A stretch of 64,000 nucleotides of DNA from the NCBI GenBank assembly GCA_032622095.1, contig CP136067.1:122797030-122861029 (forward strand). Reading direction: 5' to 3'. The position numbers were made by a program, and so were the translations under genes. Every line of letters begins with the position of its first letter. The first letter of the stretch is position 1. This stretch comes from Siphonodentalium dalli. Lineage: Eukaryota; Mollusca; Scaphopoda; Gadilida; Siphonodentaliidae. The notes beneath the pieces were generated by a model. That model ran no database searches. It was not told the DNA's origin and worked only from the letters and a program-made list of their open reading frames with translations. Shown here piece by piece: positions 42,601 to 45,740 of this stretch.

Positions 42601-43140
42601 GTGCGTGTTGTTACAAATTATTGTGCCAATATTAAAATCTTACCATTATATATATCATTCTAGGTAATGATGTACGGTAATACAATGTCATAATTTGTCA
42701 TTCTTTATATCAGATTAAATTAGTTTATACCCATTACAAAGTTCTCCCAACATTTTCTGGACCTGGGAAGTTATAATAACCCATATTTACTCTGCCAGTC
42801 TATGGGCAGAACAAAATAAAAATAAAAACCCTCGCTCACGCATTGATTTAAAAACAAATTGCCTGAGAATCAAATATCTTTTTTTTGGCCTTATATAGCG
42901 AGTTTCCCAAATCTGCATATCGCTATAATTTCCAACAAGATCATTACAAACGAAAAAGGCATGTATGTCAAATTTCAGACCAAAGAAACTGATTTTTATA
43001 CTGTGCTTCACTGCTCCACCATGCATATATTTGTTAATCATATCTCTATTTGTTTCTCTTTCAGTCCAACAACCGATAAGGAGCTACAAATGAGCAGGAG
43101 GAAGGACTGCGGGAGTTCCAGCGAGTCTGATGATACATGA
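6568..43140 (+). CDS. NIMA-related (Nek family) serine/threonine protein kinase, 17 exons, 483 residues
   Basis: Joined from exons 6568-6653, 9801-9878, 13621-13708, 16430-16480, 16938-16973, 17633-17691, 18239-18291, 20432-20559, 21820-21921, 22989-23071, 25194-25358, 27378-27466, 28387-28470, 29003-29088, 30743-30858, 35225-35296 and 43065-43140; all introns are GT-AG and phases agree. It should phosphorylate Ser/Thr in protein substrates. Visible motifs: glycine loop G12-T-G-A-C-A-A18-V (third glycine replaced by alanine), ATP lysine K34 in F-A-L-K, helix C glutamate E53, catalytic loop H132-R-D-L-K-A-E-N139, D152-F-G, activation segment G171-T-P-T-Y-L-S-P-E179, K-S-D-I-W193, and R253 of subdomain XI. 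The tail (about 310-435) is acidic, with two Y-x-D-D-F-[DE] motifs. GTPxYLSPE and KSDIW point to the Nek family; [11 protein letters not shown] recalls Nek11, but the subfamily is uncertain. Either ATG 6568 or ATG 6571 could start. The role in the animal is not shown by sequence. Confidence 0.88.
6676..7094. mobile_element. Family A foldback element, copy 1, starting 22 bases after exon 1
   Basis: Family A is defined here. The ends read CAAGCCTGAGTTTAGTGTG and lead into TGACATTTGCAGAATGAGGT and CCCAGAGGGTGAATTTAGTG. Full-length copies (about 390-460 bp) hold four arms of this stem as two consecutive hairpins joined by a spacer with AATTTGCAGAAGATAAA. This copy is diverged at the right end. 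No target duplication could be assigned. Confidence 0.75.
7140..7790 (-). pseudogene. LINE remnant: reverse transcriptase C-terminus and 3' tail
   Basis: On the minus strand a frame open from 7714 to 7379 reads S-L-E-S-R-R-K-M, later [11 protein letters not shown], and then [12 protein letters not shown]. This is the conserved last segment of many animal non-LTR reverse transcriptase ORFs. A stop lies just upstream of 7714 and nothing of the catalytic domain remains. Below 7379 the sequence has a run of TCTGTATCTGTATCTG, consistent with a 3' tail. Antisense to the kinase, in its intron 1. Confidence 0.65.
7778..7970. mobile_element. Small element with GGTGCCTAATAATAG termini
   Basis: The left end CTCAGGTGCCTAATAATAGT and the right end (complement of ATTATTAGGCACCTGAG) form inverted repeats of about 18 bases. 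Inside are degenerate internal copies of ATCACTATTATTAGG and ATCACGATTATTAGG. No coding capacity and no clear target duplication. Confidence 0.6.
8026..8286. mobile_element. Family F foldback MITE, copy 1, with duplicated stem segment
   Basis: Family F is defined here: an almost perfect long hairpin, TTAA-flanked, with ends CCCTTTCAGTGCCAAGTCCG, an inner stem GATACATTGATGGAAA and a turn at GCTCTTAGAGCTC. This copy has an extra tandem piece of the right arm (the block AGAGCTCTTTCCATCAATGT through AATCAATAAAT occurs twice), unlike the copies at 12217 and 53509. Confidence 0.8.
8288..8674. mobile_element. Family A, copy 2, full length
   Basis: Starts two bases after family F copy 1 (GACTTGAAATAGTGTGTCTC) and ends CAGACACACTATTTCAGGCC. 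Four arms are present; the left outer arm has a small deletion around the GAATGAGGT segment. Confidence 0.75.
8981..9243. mobile_element. Family C, copy 2
   Basis: TTAA at both ends, outer ends CCCTTTCATGACGGGAGCTG and GAAGCTCCAGTCATGGAAGT, with the two TTATATATGCGAG-type hairpins between. The two ends differ (one with GCTGCGCTGGTGCAGC, the other with AAAATTTGAGGAAGC), as in most copies. Confidence 0.75.
9321..9592. mobile_element. Family B, copy 3, with duplicated right arm
   Basis: CAGTAATGCT to AGCATTACTG flanked by TA. The segment AGCTTTCCGATGAATGGCAA through CTAAATCCTGAAAAGTT occurs twice in tandem in the right arm (near 9427 and 9491), so it is longer than the standard 210 bp copy. Confidence 0.75.
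9801..9878 (+). CDS. Kinase exon 2: ATP lysine and helix C
   Basis: Acceptor TTTTTTTCAG, donor CAA|GTATGT. Encodes from Arg29 to the first two bases of Lys55. Includes F-A-L-K-K-I with K34, the ATP-phosphate lysine, and L-K-E-V with E53, its usual salt-bridge partner. Confidence 0.88.
9944..10531. repeat. Family G, diverged copy
   Basis: Bounded by TATATATACTACTAGCAG on the left and AAAATATATAGTAGATAT on the right. Internal blocks such as ACAAATTTCATGTCGATGTC and a closing GAGCCGTTTTCGAGTCTATA match the style of the copies at 1977 and 31105. No gene. Confidence 0.5.
10556..11412. repeat. Dispersed repeat class J, copy 1, built of ~165-bp tandem units
   Basis: About four diverged tandem units, each with a GAAATGTTGATTTTTT-type block (near 10698, 10863, 11025, 11190), a GTCTGTCCG-type block and a segment resembling ATGAAATTTGGTATGGA. 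The end reads GGGGGTATGCACTAGG and CCAGCTCTTG, close to the end of class H repeats. Non-coding. Confidence 0.55.
11413..12216. repeat. Truncated class H start and a local direct repeat
   Basis: At 11413 a class H type start (ACGCCCATTTTTAAAAACGG with GTCCGTTCG) breaks off quickly. A 70-base segment at 11942-12012 (ATGTGCATTGTATTCTGTCT through GAACGACACAAGTG) recurs almost unchanged at 13311-13377, so it marks a dispersed or locally duplicated repeat. No gene seen. Confidence 0.45.
12217..12431. mobile_element. Family F, copy 2, standard length
   Basis: TTAA-flanked near-perfect hairpin of about 207 bases, arms about 100 bases each, turning at GCTCTTAGAGCTC. The high arm identity suggests recent insertion or ongoing arm conversion. 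Confidence 0.82.
12432..13062. other. No gene or known repeat seen
   Basis: AT-rich intron 2 sequence of the kinase with no recurring family. Confidence 0.5.
13063..13190. mobile_element. Family B, copy 4, with most of the right arm deleted
   Basis: The left arm is complete to AAGCTCTC, then joins directly to GATTATTTAGGGCATTACTG. TA flanks both ends, so the deletion is internal. Confidence 0.75.
13621..13708 (+). CDS. Kinase exon 3
   Basis: Acceptor TTATTTTTAG, donor CAG|GTAAGC. Encodes K55 (completed) to Q84, including L-R-H-P-H-V-V and H-L-C-I-V, the helix C to hinge segment of a protein kinase. Confidence 0.88.
14162..15115. mobile_element. hAT-like non-autonomous element, 954 bp
   Basis: Ends CAGTGTTCGCGCTGGAT and the complement of GAGTGCGAACACTG. 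Flanked by GTTCACAA (14154-14161) and GTTCACAG (15116-15123), an 8-bp target duplication with one mismatch, as expected for hAT elements. Repeated short GGCCAAATTAAA-type subterminal motifs occur at both ends. The same family is at 56710 with almost equal length. Internal open frames are short and unrecognised. In kinase intron 3. Confidence 0.78.
15300..15400 (-). repeat. Possible tRNA-derived SINE fragment
   Basis: The minus strand reads GTGGGTTCAAACCCCATC (15358-15375), a good RNA polymerase III B-box/T-arm-like sequence, but no acceptor stem or clear A box is visible upstream. It is not called as a tRNA. Confidence 0.25.
15614..15965 (-). repeat. GC-richer segment with a tRNA-like head, possible SINE
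   Basis: Minus strand from about 15960: GAGCTCCGTGGTCCGGTGG followed by TCAGCGCG resembles a tRNA 5' half with an A box. Downstream CTGTTCGAATTTCGCGCC resembles a degenerate B box but is farther away than in a tRNA. The segment is much richer in G+C than its surroundings. The plus frame open at 15614-15940 looks accidental. Confidence 0.3.
16109..16321. mobile_element. Family B, copy 5, full length
   Basis: A complete foldback of about 213 bases with both arms, TA-flanked. It serves as a reference for the family: arms meet at AAGCTCTCACTAAGAGCTTT. Confidence 0.8.
16430..16480 (+). CDS. Kinase exon 4
   Basis: A 51-base phase 0 exon, acceptor TTATTTCAG, donor TTG|GTGAGT. Encodes D85[11 protein letters not shown], the post-hinge segment. 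The Y-C-x-G-x-x-L pattern is typical of Nek kinases. Confidence 0.88.
16938..16973 (+). CDS. Kinase exon 5, 36-base microexon
   Basis: Encodes only A102[11 protein letters not shown]113. Acceptor TTCATTGAAG (weak pyrimidine tract), donor CAC|GTAAGA. Phase 0 at both ends, so skipping would keep the frame but remove the start of helix E. Confidence 0.82.
17461..17591. mobile_element. Chimera: left end of family A joined to right half of family B
   Basis: 17464-17531 matches the outer left arm of family A up to GTGACGCTATCC, then at 17532 the right arm of family B begins (CTGAAAAATTACCCATAATT) and runs to CATTACTGTA at 17592. The rest of both elements is absent. Confidence 0.6.
17633..17691 (+). 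CDS. Kinase exon 6
   Basis: Acceptor TTTTCATTCCAG, donor AG|GTAAGT. Encodes W114-F-V-Q-I-V-M-A-V to H132, with Arg133 split. Covers helix E and the histidine of H-R-D. Confidence 0.88.
18003..18203. mobile_element. Family C, copy 3, internally deleted
   Basis: The left end TTAACCCTTCATGACTGGAG is intact, and the first hairpin is shortened. The right end has decayed to ATGATAGGGTCAA, losing TTAA. It ends 35 bases before kinase exon 7. Confidence 0.65.
18239..18291 (+). CDS. Kinase exon 7: catalytic loop
   Basis: Acceptor TTAATTGTAG, donor CTTG|GTAAAT. Completes H-R-D-L-K-A-E-N with D134, K136 and N139, the proton acceptor, phosphate-contacting lysine and metal-binding asparagine. Confidence 0.9.
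18417..19024. repeat. Class J repeat, copy 2
   Basis: Three to four tandem units of about 165 bases with TCTGTCCGTCTGTCTGTC and ATCTCAATGAAA blocks. It ends in CACCATGGGGTATCCCAGCA and CTCTTGTTCG, the J/H-type terminus, and closes just before family C copy 4. Confidence 0.55.
19032..19274. mobile_element. Family C, copy 4
   Basis: TTAA at 19032-19035 and 19271-19274; both hairpins are present, with CTCCCATAGGGAGCCTTGCA and its complement. The outer left end is CACTTTCATGACCGGAGCTG. Confidence 0.78.
19492..20115. repeat. Class J repeat, copy 3
   Basis: Diverged tandem units with ATATCTCAGCCGTGGG-type and ATGAAATATGGTTTGGAG-type blocks. No J/H terminus is visible at the right. Confidence 0.5.
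20432..20559 (+). CDS. Kinase exon 8: DFG motif and activation segment
   Basis: Acceptor TATGTTTACAG, donor TGG|GTGAGA. Encodes G151-D-F-G-I-S, then G171-T-P-T-Y-L-S-P-E179 and K-S-D-I-W193. T168 and T172 are the likely phosphorylation region of the activation loop, by analogy with other Neks. Confidence 0.9.
20621..21066. mobile_element. Family A, copy 3 of the full form
   Basis: Starts TCAAGTCTCAATTTAGTGTT and ends GACACTAAATTCAGGCC-like. All four arms are present, with the spacer TTTGCAGAAGATACAATG. Lies in kinase intron 8. Confidence 0.75.
21820..21921 (+). CDS. Kinase exon 9
   Basis: Phase 0 at both ends, acceptor AACATTACAG, donor GAG|GTGAGA. Encodes A194-L-G-C-L-L-Y-E-M-C to E227, with P-F-D-A, the subdomain IX to X segment shared by Nek kinases. 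Confidence 0.9.
22456..22717. mobile_element. Family C, copy 5
   Basis: Left TTAACCATTGAATGACTAGA, right CTATCATGAAAGGGTTA. The right TTAA has decayed to TTATG. Both hairpins are present. Confidence 0.72.
22818..22912. mobile_element. Family C, right end fragment
   Basis: Only the last hairpin half, from CTATGGGAGATTCACATAT to TCATGGAAGGGTTAA, is present. It ends 77 bases before kinase exon 10. Confidence 0.65.
22989..23071 (+). CDS. Kinase exon 10
   Basis: Acceptor TTATTTCCGCAG, donor AG|GTATTA. Encodes P228 to P254, including L-I-N-D-I-L-V-K and P-E-D-R-P with R253, the invariant arginine of subdomain XI. Confidence 0.88.
23183..24137. mobile_element. Family A, copy 4, split by an LTR insertion
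   Basis: The left part 23183-23569 and right part 24083-24137 are collinear with family A (AATTCACCCT, then CTGGGGACCTCATTCTGC). A 513-base TG...CA sequence with duplicated ACCCT separates them. The insertion is therefore younger than this family A copy. Confidence 0.75.
23570..24082. mobile_element. Solo LTR of an LTR retrotransposon, 513 bp
   Basis: Starts TGTAACAGAATG and ends TCTGCTACA, which are imperfect inverted ends (TGTARCAGA) of the TG...CA type. The 5-bp target duplication ACCCT lies at 23565-23569 and 24083-24087. It contains three tandem ~62-base units (CTGAGGGGAGGTAACCCAGC type, from about 23607) and three 18-base units of GTTCCACTGGCTCGGT (from 23904). No internal gag/pol domain remains, as expected after LTR-LTR recombination. 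Superfamily not determined. Confidence 0.75.
24258..24383. repeat. Inverted repeat, possible small foldback element
   Basis: CATAGTGTGTCTTGAGATAT plus GTGTTATCT pairs with the complementary sequence ending ACACACTATG, about 28 bases per arm, around a 70-base centre. Seen once in the window. Confidence 0.5.
24637..24970. mobile_element. Family A, copy 5, lacking the outer left arm
   Basis: Begins inside the stem (TTCACCCTCTGGGGACCTCA) and ends GACACACTGAACTCAGGCTTG. The spacer is of the subtype with TCTATAGAAACGTCTTCACA, shared with the copies at 32209 and 58772, so family A has at least two spacer subtypes. Confidence 0.68.
25194..25358 (+). CDS. Kinase exon 11: end of kinase domain and start of tail
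   Basis: Acceptor TTAATTTTTTCAG, donor AG|GTATGA. Encodes A256-S-A-I-L-H-I-P-Y-V, the last kinase helix, then a polar stretch rich in N, Q, K and R (N-N-S-N occurs twice). An alternative readthrough is open for some codons but lacks conservation cues. Confidence 0.85.
25408..26165. repeat. Dispersed repeat class K, tandem ~165-bp units
   Basis: Starts with a short hairpin (AACTTACTTTGTAAGTTTGAG) and a run of GTCCGTCGTCC. Four diverged units follow, each with GAACGAGTCATTTTGGGGTC and AAAAAACATGGCCGCTGG-type blocks. Non-coding; built like classes H, J and L. Confidence 0.55.
26193..26306. repeat. Inverted repeat around TCTCTCGC motifs
   Basis: CAATTGCTTCCGAGAATTAC pairs with the complement of ATAATTCTCGGACCCAATTG, and an inner pair GCGAGAGAG/CTCTCGC sits closer to the centre. 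Probably a small foldback element; seen once. Confidence 0.5.
26307..27064. other. No gene recognised
   Basis: Kinase intron 11. Around 26935-27060 there are palindromic stretches (AATTTGGGTATGTTTCATTG against CACACCCAAACTACATTC) that may be a decayed MITE, but boundaries are unclear. Confidence 0.4.
27065..27323. mobile_element. Family D element, copy 1, short form
   Basis: Family D is defined here. It has TTAA-type ends with AGGTACTCAATCYGAT inverted termini and an inner stem with TTTGGCTTCGGGGGTAAAAA and TAGGTTCCTCGACTCGAGTC. This short copy is nearly a perfect palindrome, because its left half is an inverted copy of the right-end segment of longer copies. Confidence 0.7.
27378..27466 (+). 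CDS. Kinase exon 12, whose 3' end is the first unit of a tandem array
   Basis: Acceptor ATACTTTCAG, donor CCCA|GTAAGT. Encodes A311 to P339 with Ser340 split. The last 27 bases (V-P-D-I-Y-N-K-P) are the exonic copy of a 29-bp repeat that continues into the intron. The choice of the first donor is set by phase: only it joins exon 13 in frame. Confidence 0.82.
27467..27823 (+). repeat. 29-bp minisatellite made of exon end plus splice donor, 12 intronic copies
   Basis: The unit GTAAGTGCCTGATATCTATA plus ACAAACCCA is repeated twelve times. GTAAGT (once GTGAGT, at 27757) lies at 27467, 27496, 27525 and so on every 29 bases to 27815, thirteen donor-like sites in all. Sequence differences among copies (CCCA/CACA; GTGCCTG/GTACCTG) are mixed along the array. 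Each site has the same CA|GTRAGT context as the real donor. Units are 29 bases long, so use of any downstream donor shifts the frame. Confidence 0.92.
28080..28334 (-). mobile_element. Family D, copy 2, truncated at one end
   Basis: The minus orientation matches the longer copies at 40872 and 41643 (AACCACAGTCAA, ATTTTGCCAGTTTGTCA and GATGGTCCCCATGTCATCCG). It ends GGATTGAGTACCTTTAA at 28334. The other terminus is missing or too diverged to see, so the left boundary is approximate. Confidence 0.6.
28335..28362. mobile_element. Family B, right terminal fragment
   Basis: GGAGTTGATTATTTAGGGCA and TTGCTGTA follow the family D end directly. The rest of the element is absent, so the junction is either a nested deletion or a chimera. 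Confidence 0.55.
28387..28470 (+). CDS. Kinase exon 13: first acidic tail motif
   Basis: Acceptor CATTTTTCAG, donor AAG|GTAAGT. Encodes P341 to E367 with Asp368 split. Contains [17 protein letters not shown], strongly acidic, with candidate CK2-type serines. Confidence 0.85.
28499..28755. mobile_element. Family A, copy 6, with right hairpin reduced
   Basis: The first hairpin is intact (GTCCACAGAGGGTGAATTTA to CACCCTCTGTGAACC). The second is collapsed: the spacer joins directly to CTGGGGACCTCATTCTGC and GACAGACACGCG. Confidence 0.68.
29003..29088 (+). CDS. Kinase exon 14: second acidic tail motif
   Basis: Acceptor TTACTTTGTAG, donor GAG|GTATAA. Encodes I369 to E396, ending in [12 protein letters not shown]. 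The Y-P-D-D-F-E block echoes Y-S-D-D-F-D of exon 13, so the tail holds two copies of one short motif. Confidence 0.85.
29213..29403. mobile_element. Family E, copy 2, left part missing
   Basis: Starts at TTGTTGAACATATTATGTGA and runs to CATTTAGTAAAGAAAGGGGT. The right TTAA has become GTAA. Confidence 0.6.
29803..30712. repeat. Class H dispersed repeat, copy 1, four 171-bp units
   Basis: The start TATACGCCCTTTTTGAAAAA precedes a run of GTCCGTCCGTCC. Four tandem units begin at AACATTTTTGGTTTCCGA near 29898, 30069, 30240 and 30411 (period 171), each with CCGATAACTCCAGTTTGGAT and TTTTTACATGAGTTACGG. The end reads AAAGGGCGTATTTTGCCACG and GCTCTTGTTATG. Non-coding. Lies between kinase exons 14 and 15, ending 30 bases before exon 15. 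Confidence 0.68.
30743..30858 (+). CDS. Kinase exon 15
   Basis: Acceptor TCATTTTTTCAG, donor AG|GTAAGT. Encodes D397 to K434 with Ser435 split, including A-K-E-A-Q-I-V-E-N and D-D-Y-F-E-D-E-E-C. This part may be helical; no known domain is recognised. Confidence 0.83.
31105..31800 (+). repeat. Family G, copy 3, long tandem form
   Basis: Starts TATACTAGAAGGTGACCCGA, as at 1977. About five repeated blocks of roughly 120-130 bases follow, each with TGACCTTGAATTGACC-type and ACCAAGTTTCATCGAAATC segments. It closes with CGGCCGTTTTCGAGTTTATC and joins family I. Confidence 0.58.
31793..32165. repeat. Dispersed repeat family I, copy 1
   Basis: GTGATGTGAAAAACTCCGGT through CACGCACCCGAACAAGT is shared with 47073-47425 at high similarity. 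No reading frame or termini could be assigned. Confidence 0.6.
32209..32584. mobile_element. Family A, copy 7, lacking the outer right arm
   Basis: Starts CAAGCCTGATTATAGCATGC; spacer subtype with TTTCTATAGAAATTTGATAA. It breaks off after TGATGCTAGCCCACTATGC. In kinase intron 15. Confidence 0.68.
32847..33391. mobile_element. hAT-like element of the GTTCGCG family, 545 bp
   Basis: Ends CAGGGTTCGCGTTGCC and the complement of GTCCAGCGCGGACCCTG. Flanked by GGTATAAC (32839-32846) and GGTATATC (33392-33399), an 8-bp duplication with one mismatch. Repeated ATTTGGCAAAA motifs lie near both ends, like the GGCCAAA motifs of the elements at 14162 and 56710. Confidence 0.72.
33596..35163. mobile_element. 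Family E, copy 3, split by a hAT-like insertion
   Basis: 33596-33617 (TATTTGTTGAACTTATTAT) and 35099-35163 (CTTATTATCTGAACATTTCC to AAAGAAAGTGTTAA) are the two parts. CTTATTAT is present on both sides as the duplicated target. Confidence 0.65.
33618..35098 (+). mobile_element. hAT-like element, 1481 bp, keeping a mini gene with two exons
   Basis: Ends TAGAGCTGGGACGGTTATG, perfectly inverted at the right, with an 8-bp target duplication CTTATTAT (33610-33617, 35099-35106). Inside, ATG at 33983 opens 23 codons, starting [10 protein letters not shown], to a donor-like GAG|GTAGGC. A possible last exon 34499-34558 reads [16 protein letters not shown] and stops at TGA. AATAAA lies near 34678. This looks like the first and last exons of a longer gene with the middle deleted, but neither peptide is recognised and an alternative acceptor exists at 34439. 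A C12 run lies at 33835-33846. Confidence 0.72.
35225..35296 (+). CDS. Kinase exon 16, with its 3' end and donor tandemly duplicated
   Basis: Acceptor ATATTGTTCCAG, donor TACAG|GTAAAT. Encodes H436 to Y458 with Ser459 split, including L-K-E-F-Q-R-L-L. A 49-base tandem copy of the exon end plus donor follows (second GT at 35346). The second donor would add TAA at once, so the first is taken as the real one. Confidence 0.8.
35274..35371 (+). repeat. 49-bp direct duplication of exon end and splice donor
   Basis: CTACTGGAACCAAATCTCTA and CTACTAGAACCAAATCTCTA start units 49 bases apart (35274 and 35323). Both continue through ACAGGTAAATTAATAACTCA with almost no difference, which indicates a recent event. 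Confidence 0.88.
35427..36560. mobile_element. Family A, copy 8, split by a 706-bp insertion
   Basis: 35427-35834 and 36541-36560 are collinear with family A. The break falls in CTCTGGGGACC, and GGGACC is duplicated at the break. The far right end has decayed after CTGCAAATG. Confidence 0.72.
35835..36540. mobile_element. DNA transposon insertion with CAGGCCTGGCATTCT ends, 706 bp
   Basis: 15-bp perfect inverted ends CAGGCCTGGCATTCT, flanked by GGGACC at 35829-35834 and 36541-36546. Because the ends are palindromic at CCAGGCCTGG, the duplication length (4-6 bp) is ambiguous. GC-rich subterminal blocks with GGCGAGCGAT and AGGAGGGCGATT occur. The superfamily is uncertain; the CAGG start recalls hAT, but 8 bp would be expected. 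Confidence 0.7.
36617..40727. repeat. Class H repeat whose centre was expanded into a minisatellite
   Basis: The H-type start (TATACCACCACATTTGGAAG then ATGGGGGTTATACTGG) and H-type end (GTGGGGGTATGCCAGCACCT then CTTCTCGTTTG) bracket the 44-bp array. The array unit, with TCTGTCTGTCTATCC and CATCCCAGTCATAGGTTAT, is the usual first block of class J/H repeats. Confidence 0.6.
36656..40563. repeat. 44-bp minisatellite, about 89 copies, in kinase intron 16
   Basis: The unit is GGTTATCCTTCTGTCTGTCT plus ATCCGGGCATACATCCCAGT plus CATA. Copies differ mainly at one base (CATCCCAGT or CATCTCAGT). Scattered minor variants include CTTATG for CTTCTG, CCAGGC for CCGGGC, and four-base-shorter units near 38601 and 38815. 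C and T types alternate over much of 36.8-37.4 kb, while 39.1-39.6 kb is an unbroken T run. No unit is separated by unique sequence. Copy number comes from span divided by period. Confidence 0.93.
40872..41324 (+). mobile_element. Family D, copy 3, long form
   Basis: Flanked by TTAA; ends AGGTACTCAATCCGAT and GGATTGAGTACCT. The internal sequence includes CCCCATATCATCAGATTCCA and AACCACAGTCAAATATAG. No coding potential. Confidence 0.75.
41411..41646. mobile_element. Family E, copy 4, complete
   Basis: TTAACCCCTTTCTATGCTAA to GAATGGGAAAGGGTTAA, with the inner palindrome ACAAATGATAATTTGTCATT. Its right TTAA is also the left TTAA of the next family D copy. Confidence 0.75.
41643..42101 (+). mobile_element. 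Family D, copy 4, sharing TTAA with family E copy 4
   Basis: AGGTACTCTGTCTGATCAGA to CAGATTGAGTACCTTTAA. About equal in length and similar in content to copy 3, 320 bases away in the same orientation. Confidence 0.75.
42106..42545. repeat. Class H repeat, diverged fragment
   Basis: Two units with GACCGATAACTCCAG-type blocks and GGCCAAGTTCGAATATGGGT. It ends near CACGTCCCATTGATGCTCTT, resembling the end of the copy at 29803. Confidence 0.5.
43065..43140 (+). CDS. Kinase exon 17: last coding exon
   Basis: Acceptor TTTCTCTTTCAG; reads S459[13 protein letters not shown] and ends S-S-S-E-S-D-D-T, stop TGA. Only the phase left by exon 16 gives an open frame here, which supports direct joining of exons 16 and 17 across a 7.8 kb intron. 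Confidence 0.78.
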
Positions 43141-43256
43141 CAGTTTGCTGACAGCTGTAGGTATACACATACCCAGACAAGCTACAGGCTTCCAAAGCTT
43201 GAGTGTGACTACTTTGTCGTGTTTGTACTGATGTAATCAGGCGTCTAAAAGCTGGG

Positions 43257-43262
43257 AATAAA
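43257..43262 (+). terminator. Candidate polyadenylation signal AATAAA of the kinase gene
   Basis: The first AATAAA after the kinase stop codon, 117 bases downstream, in a plausible short 3' UTR. No other evidence. Confidence 0.5.
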
Positions 43263-43799
43263 CAGCTTTTTTGATGTTTAGGTTGTGCTGACCAATGAAC
43301 AGCTTCTTAAAGGGATTCAATGCGTTCGATGTGGGTTCATGCTGCTTAATAACGTAATTTTTTATAAAAGTCTAAAACAACTATCGTCAACTAGTACATG
43401 AAAAATTAGATCGGCCTTCTTCCTAATTTTCAGTATTAGTAACTCTCCAATAATGAGATTTCATGTATAAACACCATTGTTATGTAAACATTACTATTAC
43501 AGTGGAATTACCGATAATAATCCGATTAGTCAAATAAGATACCAAAGTTTAATTAAAACTTGACAATAATATAACCATTGGAAAAGGTCAAAACATTGAG
43601 AAATATTATGAAAATCATATTCAAACTAAAATATTAGATCTTACTACATGATTAGAAATGTTTGTTGACAAATCACTTTACCAGTTTTGTTTGCATAACA
43701 ATGGTTTCAACATGAGAAATTTCGTTAATGGAGATCTATCAATAATTAAAAATAAGAACAAAGTTTATCAATATCTCCATGATCTTCTTAGTGGTGATT

Positions 43800-44398
43800 T
43801 TTATACCCCCACTTTCGAAGAAAATGGGGGGTATACTGGATTGACTGTGTCTGTCCGTCCGTCCATCACGCTTTCTCCCTCCGTCAGTCTGTCCGTCCGT
43901 CCGATCTCATAACTCGAACAACTATGAACCGATTTCAATAATTTTTTGTATGCAATCTCCTTAGGACTGCCTCTCTGCATGAAGCTAATTGCGGTTCGGT
44001 CCGACTTTATTTTTTTAAGTTACGCCTCATTTTCGACTTATTTTGACTTAGAAAATTCTGTCCGACTTAACAACTTTTACAAATATGACCGATTTCAATA
44101 ATTTTTGGTATTCATGCTTCTCACAATACCCTCTCTACATGATGCGGCTAGGGATTGGCTCAGATTCGACTTATTTTGACTTAGAAAATTCTGTCCGACT
44201 TAATAACTTTAACAAATATGAACCAATTTGAATAATTTTTTCGGTATAAGCTTCTTGTGACACCATATCGATATTATTAGTCCGAATTTTTCTTTAAAGT
44301 TAAAAATCTTTTTTGTTGGGTTTACGGATAATGCGGGTTGAATTTGCCACGGTGGGGGTATGCTAGCACTCGTGTGCACACCTCTTTTGTTTTACATA
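43800..44398. repeat. Class H repeat, copy with clear ends
   Basis: Starts with a hairpin-like TATACCCCCACTTTCGAAGA and ATGGGGGGTATACTGG, then GTCCGTCCGTCC. Two units carry AACTTTTACAAATATGACCG-type blocks. The end reads GTGGGGGTATGCTAGCACTC and CACCTCTTTTG. A good reference copy for the class termini. Confidence 0.6.
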
Positions 44399-44652
44399 CT
44401 TTTATGTTTTTCGCAGATTTACCCATGGTTAGTACTTTGGATCCCTTTAATGGTTGGACTGTTTCAGTCTTTTAAATGTGGAATATGACAGCTCTGTGAT
44501 GTTTGTGCTGGTGTCATAAGGAATGTAAAAGCTAAAAATCAAAGCTTTGTGATTTTTATACCGACCAATGTGCTTTTATTTCGTTTTGATTCATCATTGT
44601 TTTTTCTGTAGGAATTCTTCATTCTGATGCATTGTTGCTCATCAATCATGTA

Positions 44653-44834
44653 CAGTAATTCCCTAAATAATCGACTCCTTAACTGCATAATTATGGATAG
44701 CTTGTTGCCATTCATCTGAAAGCTCTCACTGAGAGCTTTCCGATGAATGGCAACAAGCCATATTTCCGACTAAATCCTGAAAAGTTACCCATAATTCTGC
44801 TGTGGTTAAGGAGTTGATTATTTATGGCATTACT
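44653..44834. mobile_element. Family B, copy with shortened left arm
   Basis: CAGTAATTCCCTAAATAATC, then GCATAATTATGGATAGC jumps over about 30 bases of the left arm. The right arm is complete. Confidence 0.74.
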
Positions 44835-45140
44835 GCATTTTAAGAGAGAATGTGATAAGTGATACATTCAAATGATGAATGGCTCATGTATTGCATCGTC
44901 CCGCACCCGGTTGTAACTCGCAATCCAATATTCAAATCACCATGTCCTCCGTCACCCTTGACAGTGGGGTTTGAGAGAATGTGCATGAAACATTGGGGTA
45001 TATGAGCACTTGAAATATCGGGGGGTATATGAATCTACCTTGAACTGGCAGTTTCCATCGATCGCAATGTTGCTCTTGTACGCCGTGTGACATCATGTGA
45101 TGATGGATCCATTGGTTGGCTACTGAATTATTCTTATTGG

Positions 45141-45524
45141 TTAACCCTTTACCCAACAGAACGGCCCTGTGCCAATGCATTCTCTTATATATGCGAGTCG
45201 ACCATAGGTCGCCTCGCATATATAAGAGAATGCATTGGCTTAACACATTAAAAATTATAAAATTGTTAAAGAATGTAAGAAAAAATGGTAAAAAGTGTTT
45301 AGGCCAATGCATTCTCTTATATATGCGAGGCGACCTATGGTCGACTCGCATATATAAGAGATTGCATTGGCACAGGGCATAACTGTAACTATCACAATGT
45401 GGTCAAGGAGCCGGTTCCAATGATATCCATATTTGTGTGGTTCTATTGAGACGGACCGAAGATATTTTAGGCTGTTGAAGCTTTATTTGGCCGGTTTTGG
45501 CCGGTTTGTTGGGTAAAGGGTTAA
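45141..45524. mobile_element. Family C2 MITE, copy 1 (TTAACCCTTTACCCAACA ends)
   Basis: C2 shares the inner stem TGCCAATGCATTCTCTTATA with family C but has different outer ends. One side is CCCTTTACCCAACAGAACGG; the other is the complement of TTTGTTGGGTAAAGGG preceded by GGCCGGTTTTGGCCGG. TTAA flanks both sides. Contains two hairpins with TCGACCATAGGTCGC. Confidence 0.78.
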
Positions 45525-45740
45525 TGTGAGAACCTATGAACACCGCACTTAAATTGAGGCTGTAGGGCTATTGTTGTGGGGACAAAATAATTATCTCCAG
45601 CAACATCGCCAGGCACATGGAGATGTCTATGAAATCGGAGCGGAACTGAGACATCGTCATCCAGGTATTAACTTAAACCATATTGAGCTACCATGTCATT
45701 GATTCTTAAATATGTCCGTCCTTTTATTGATCTCCGATTA

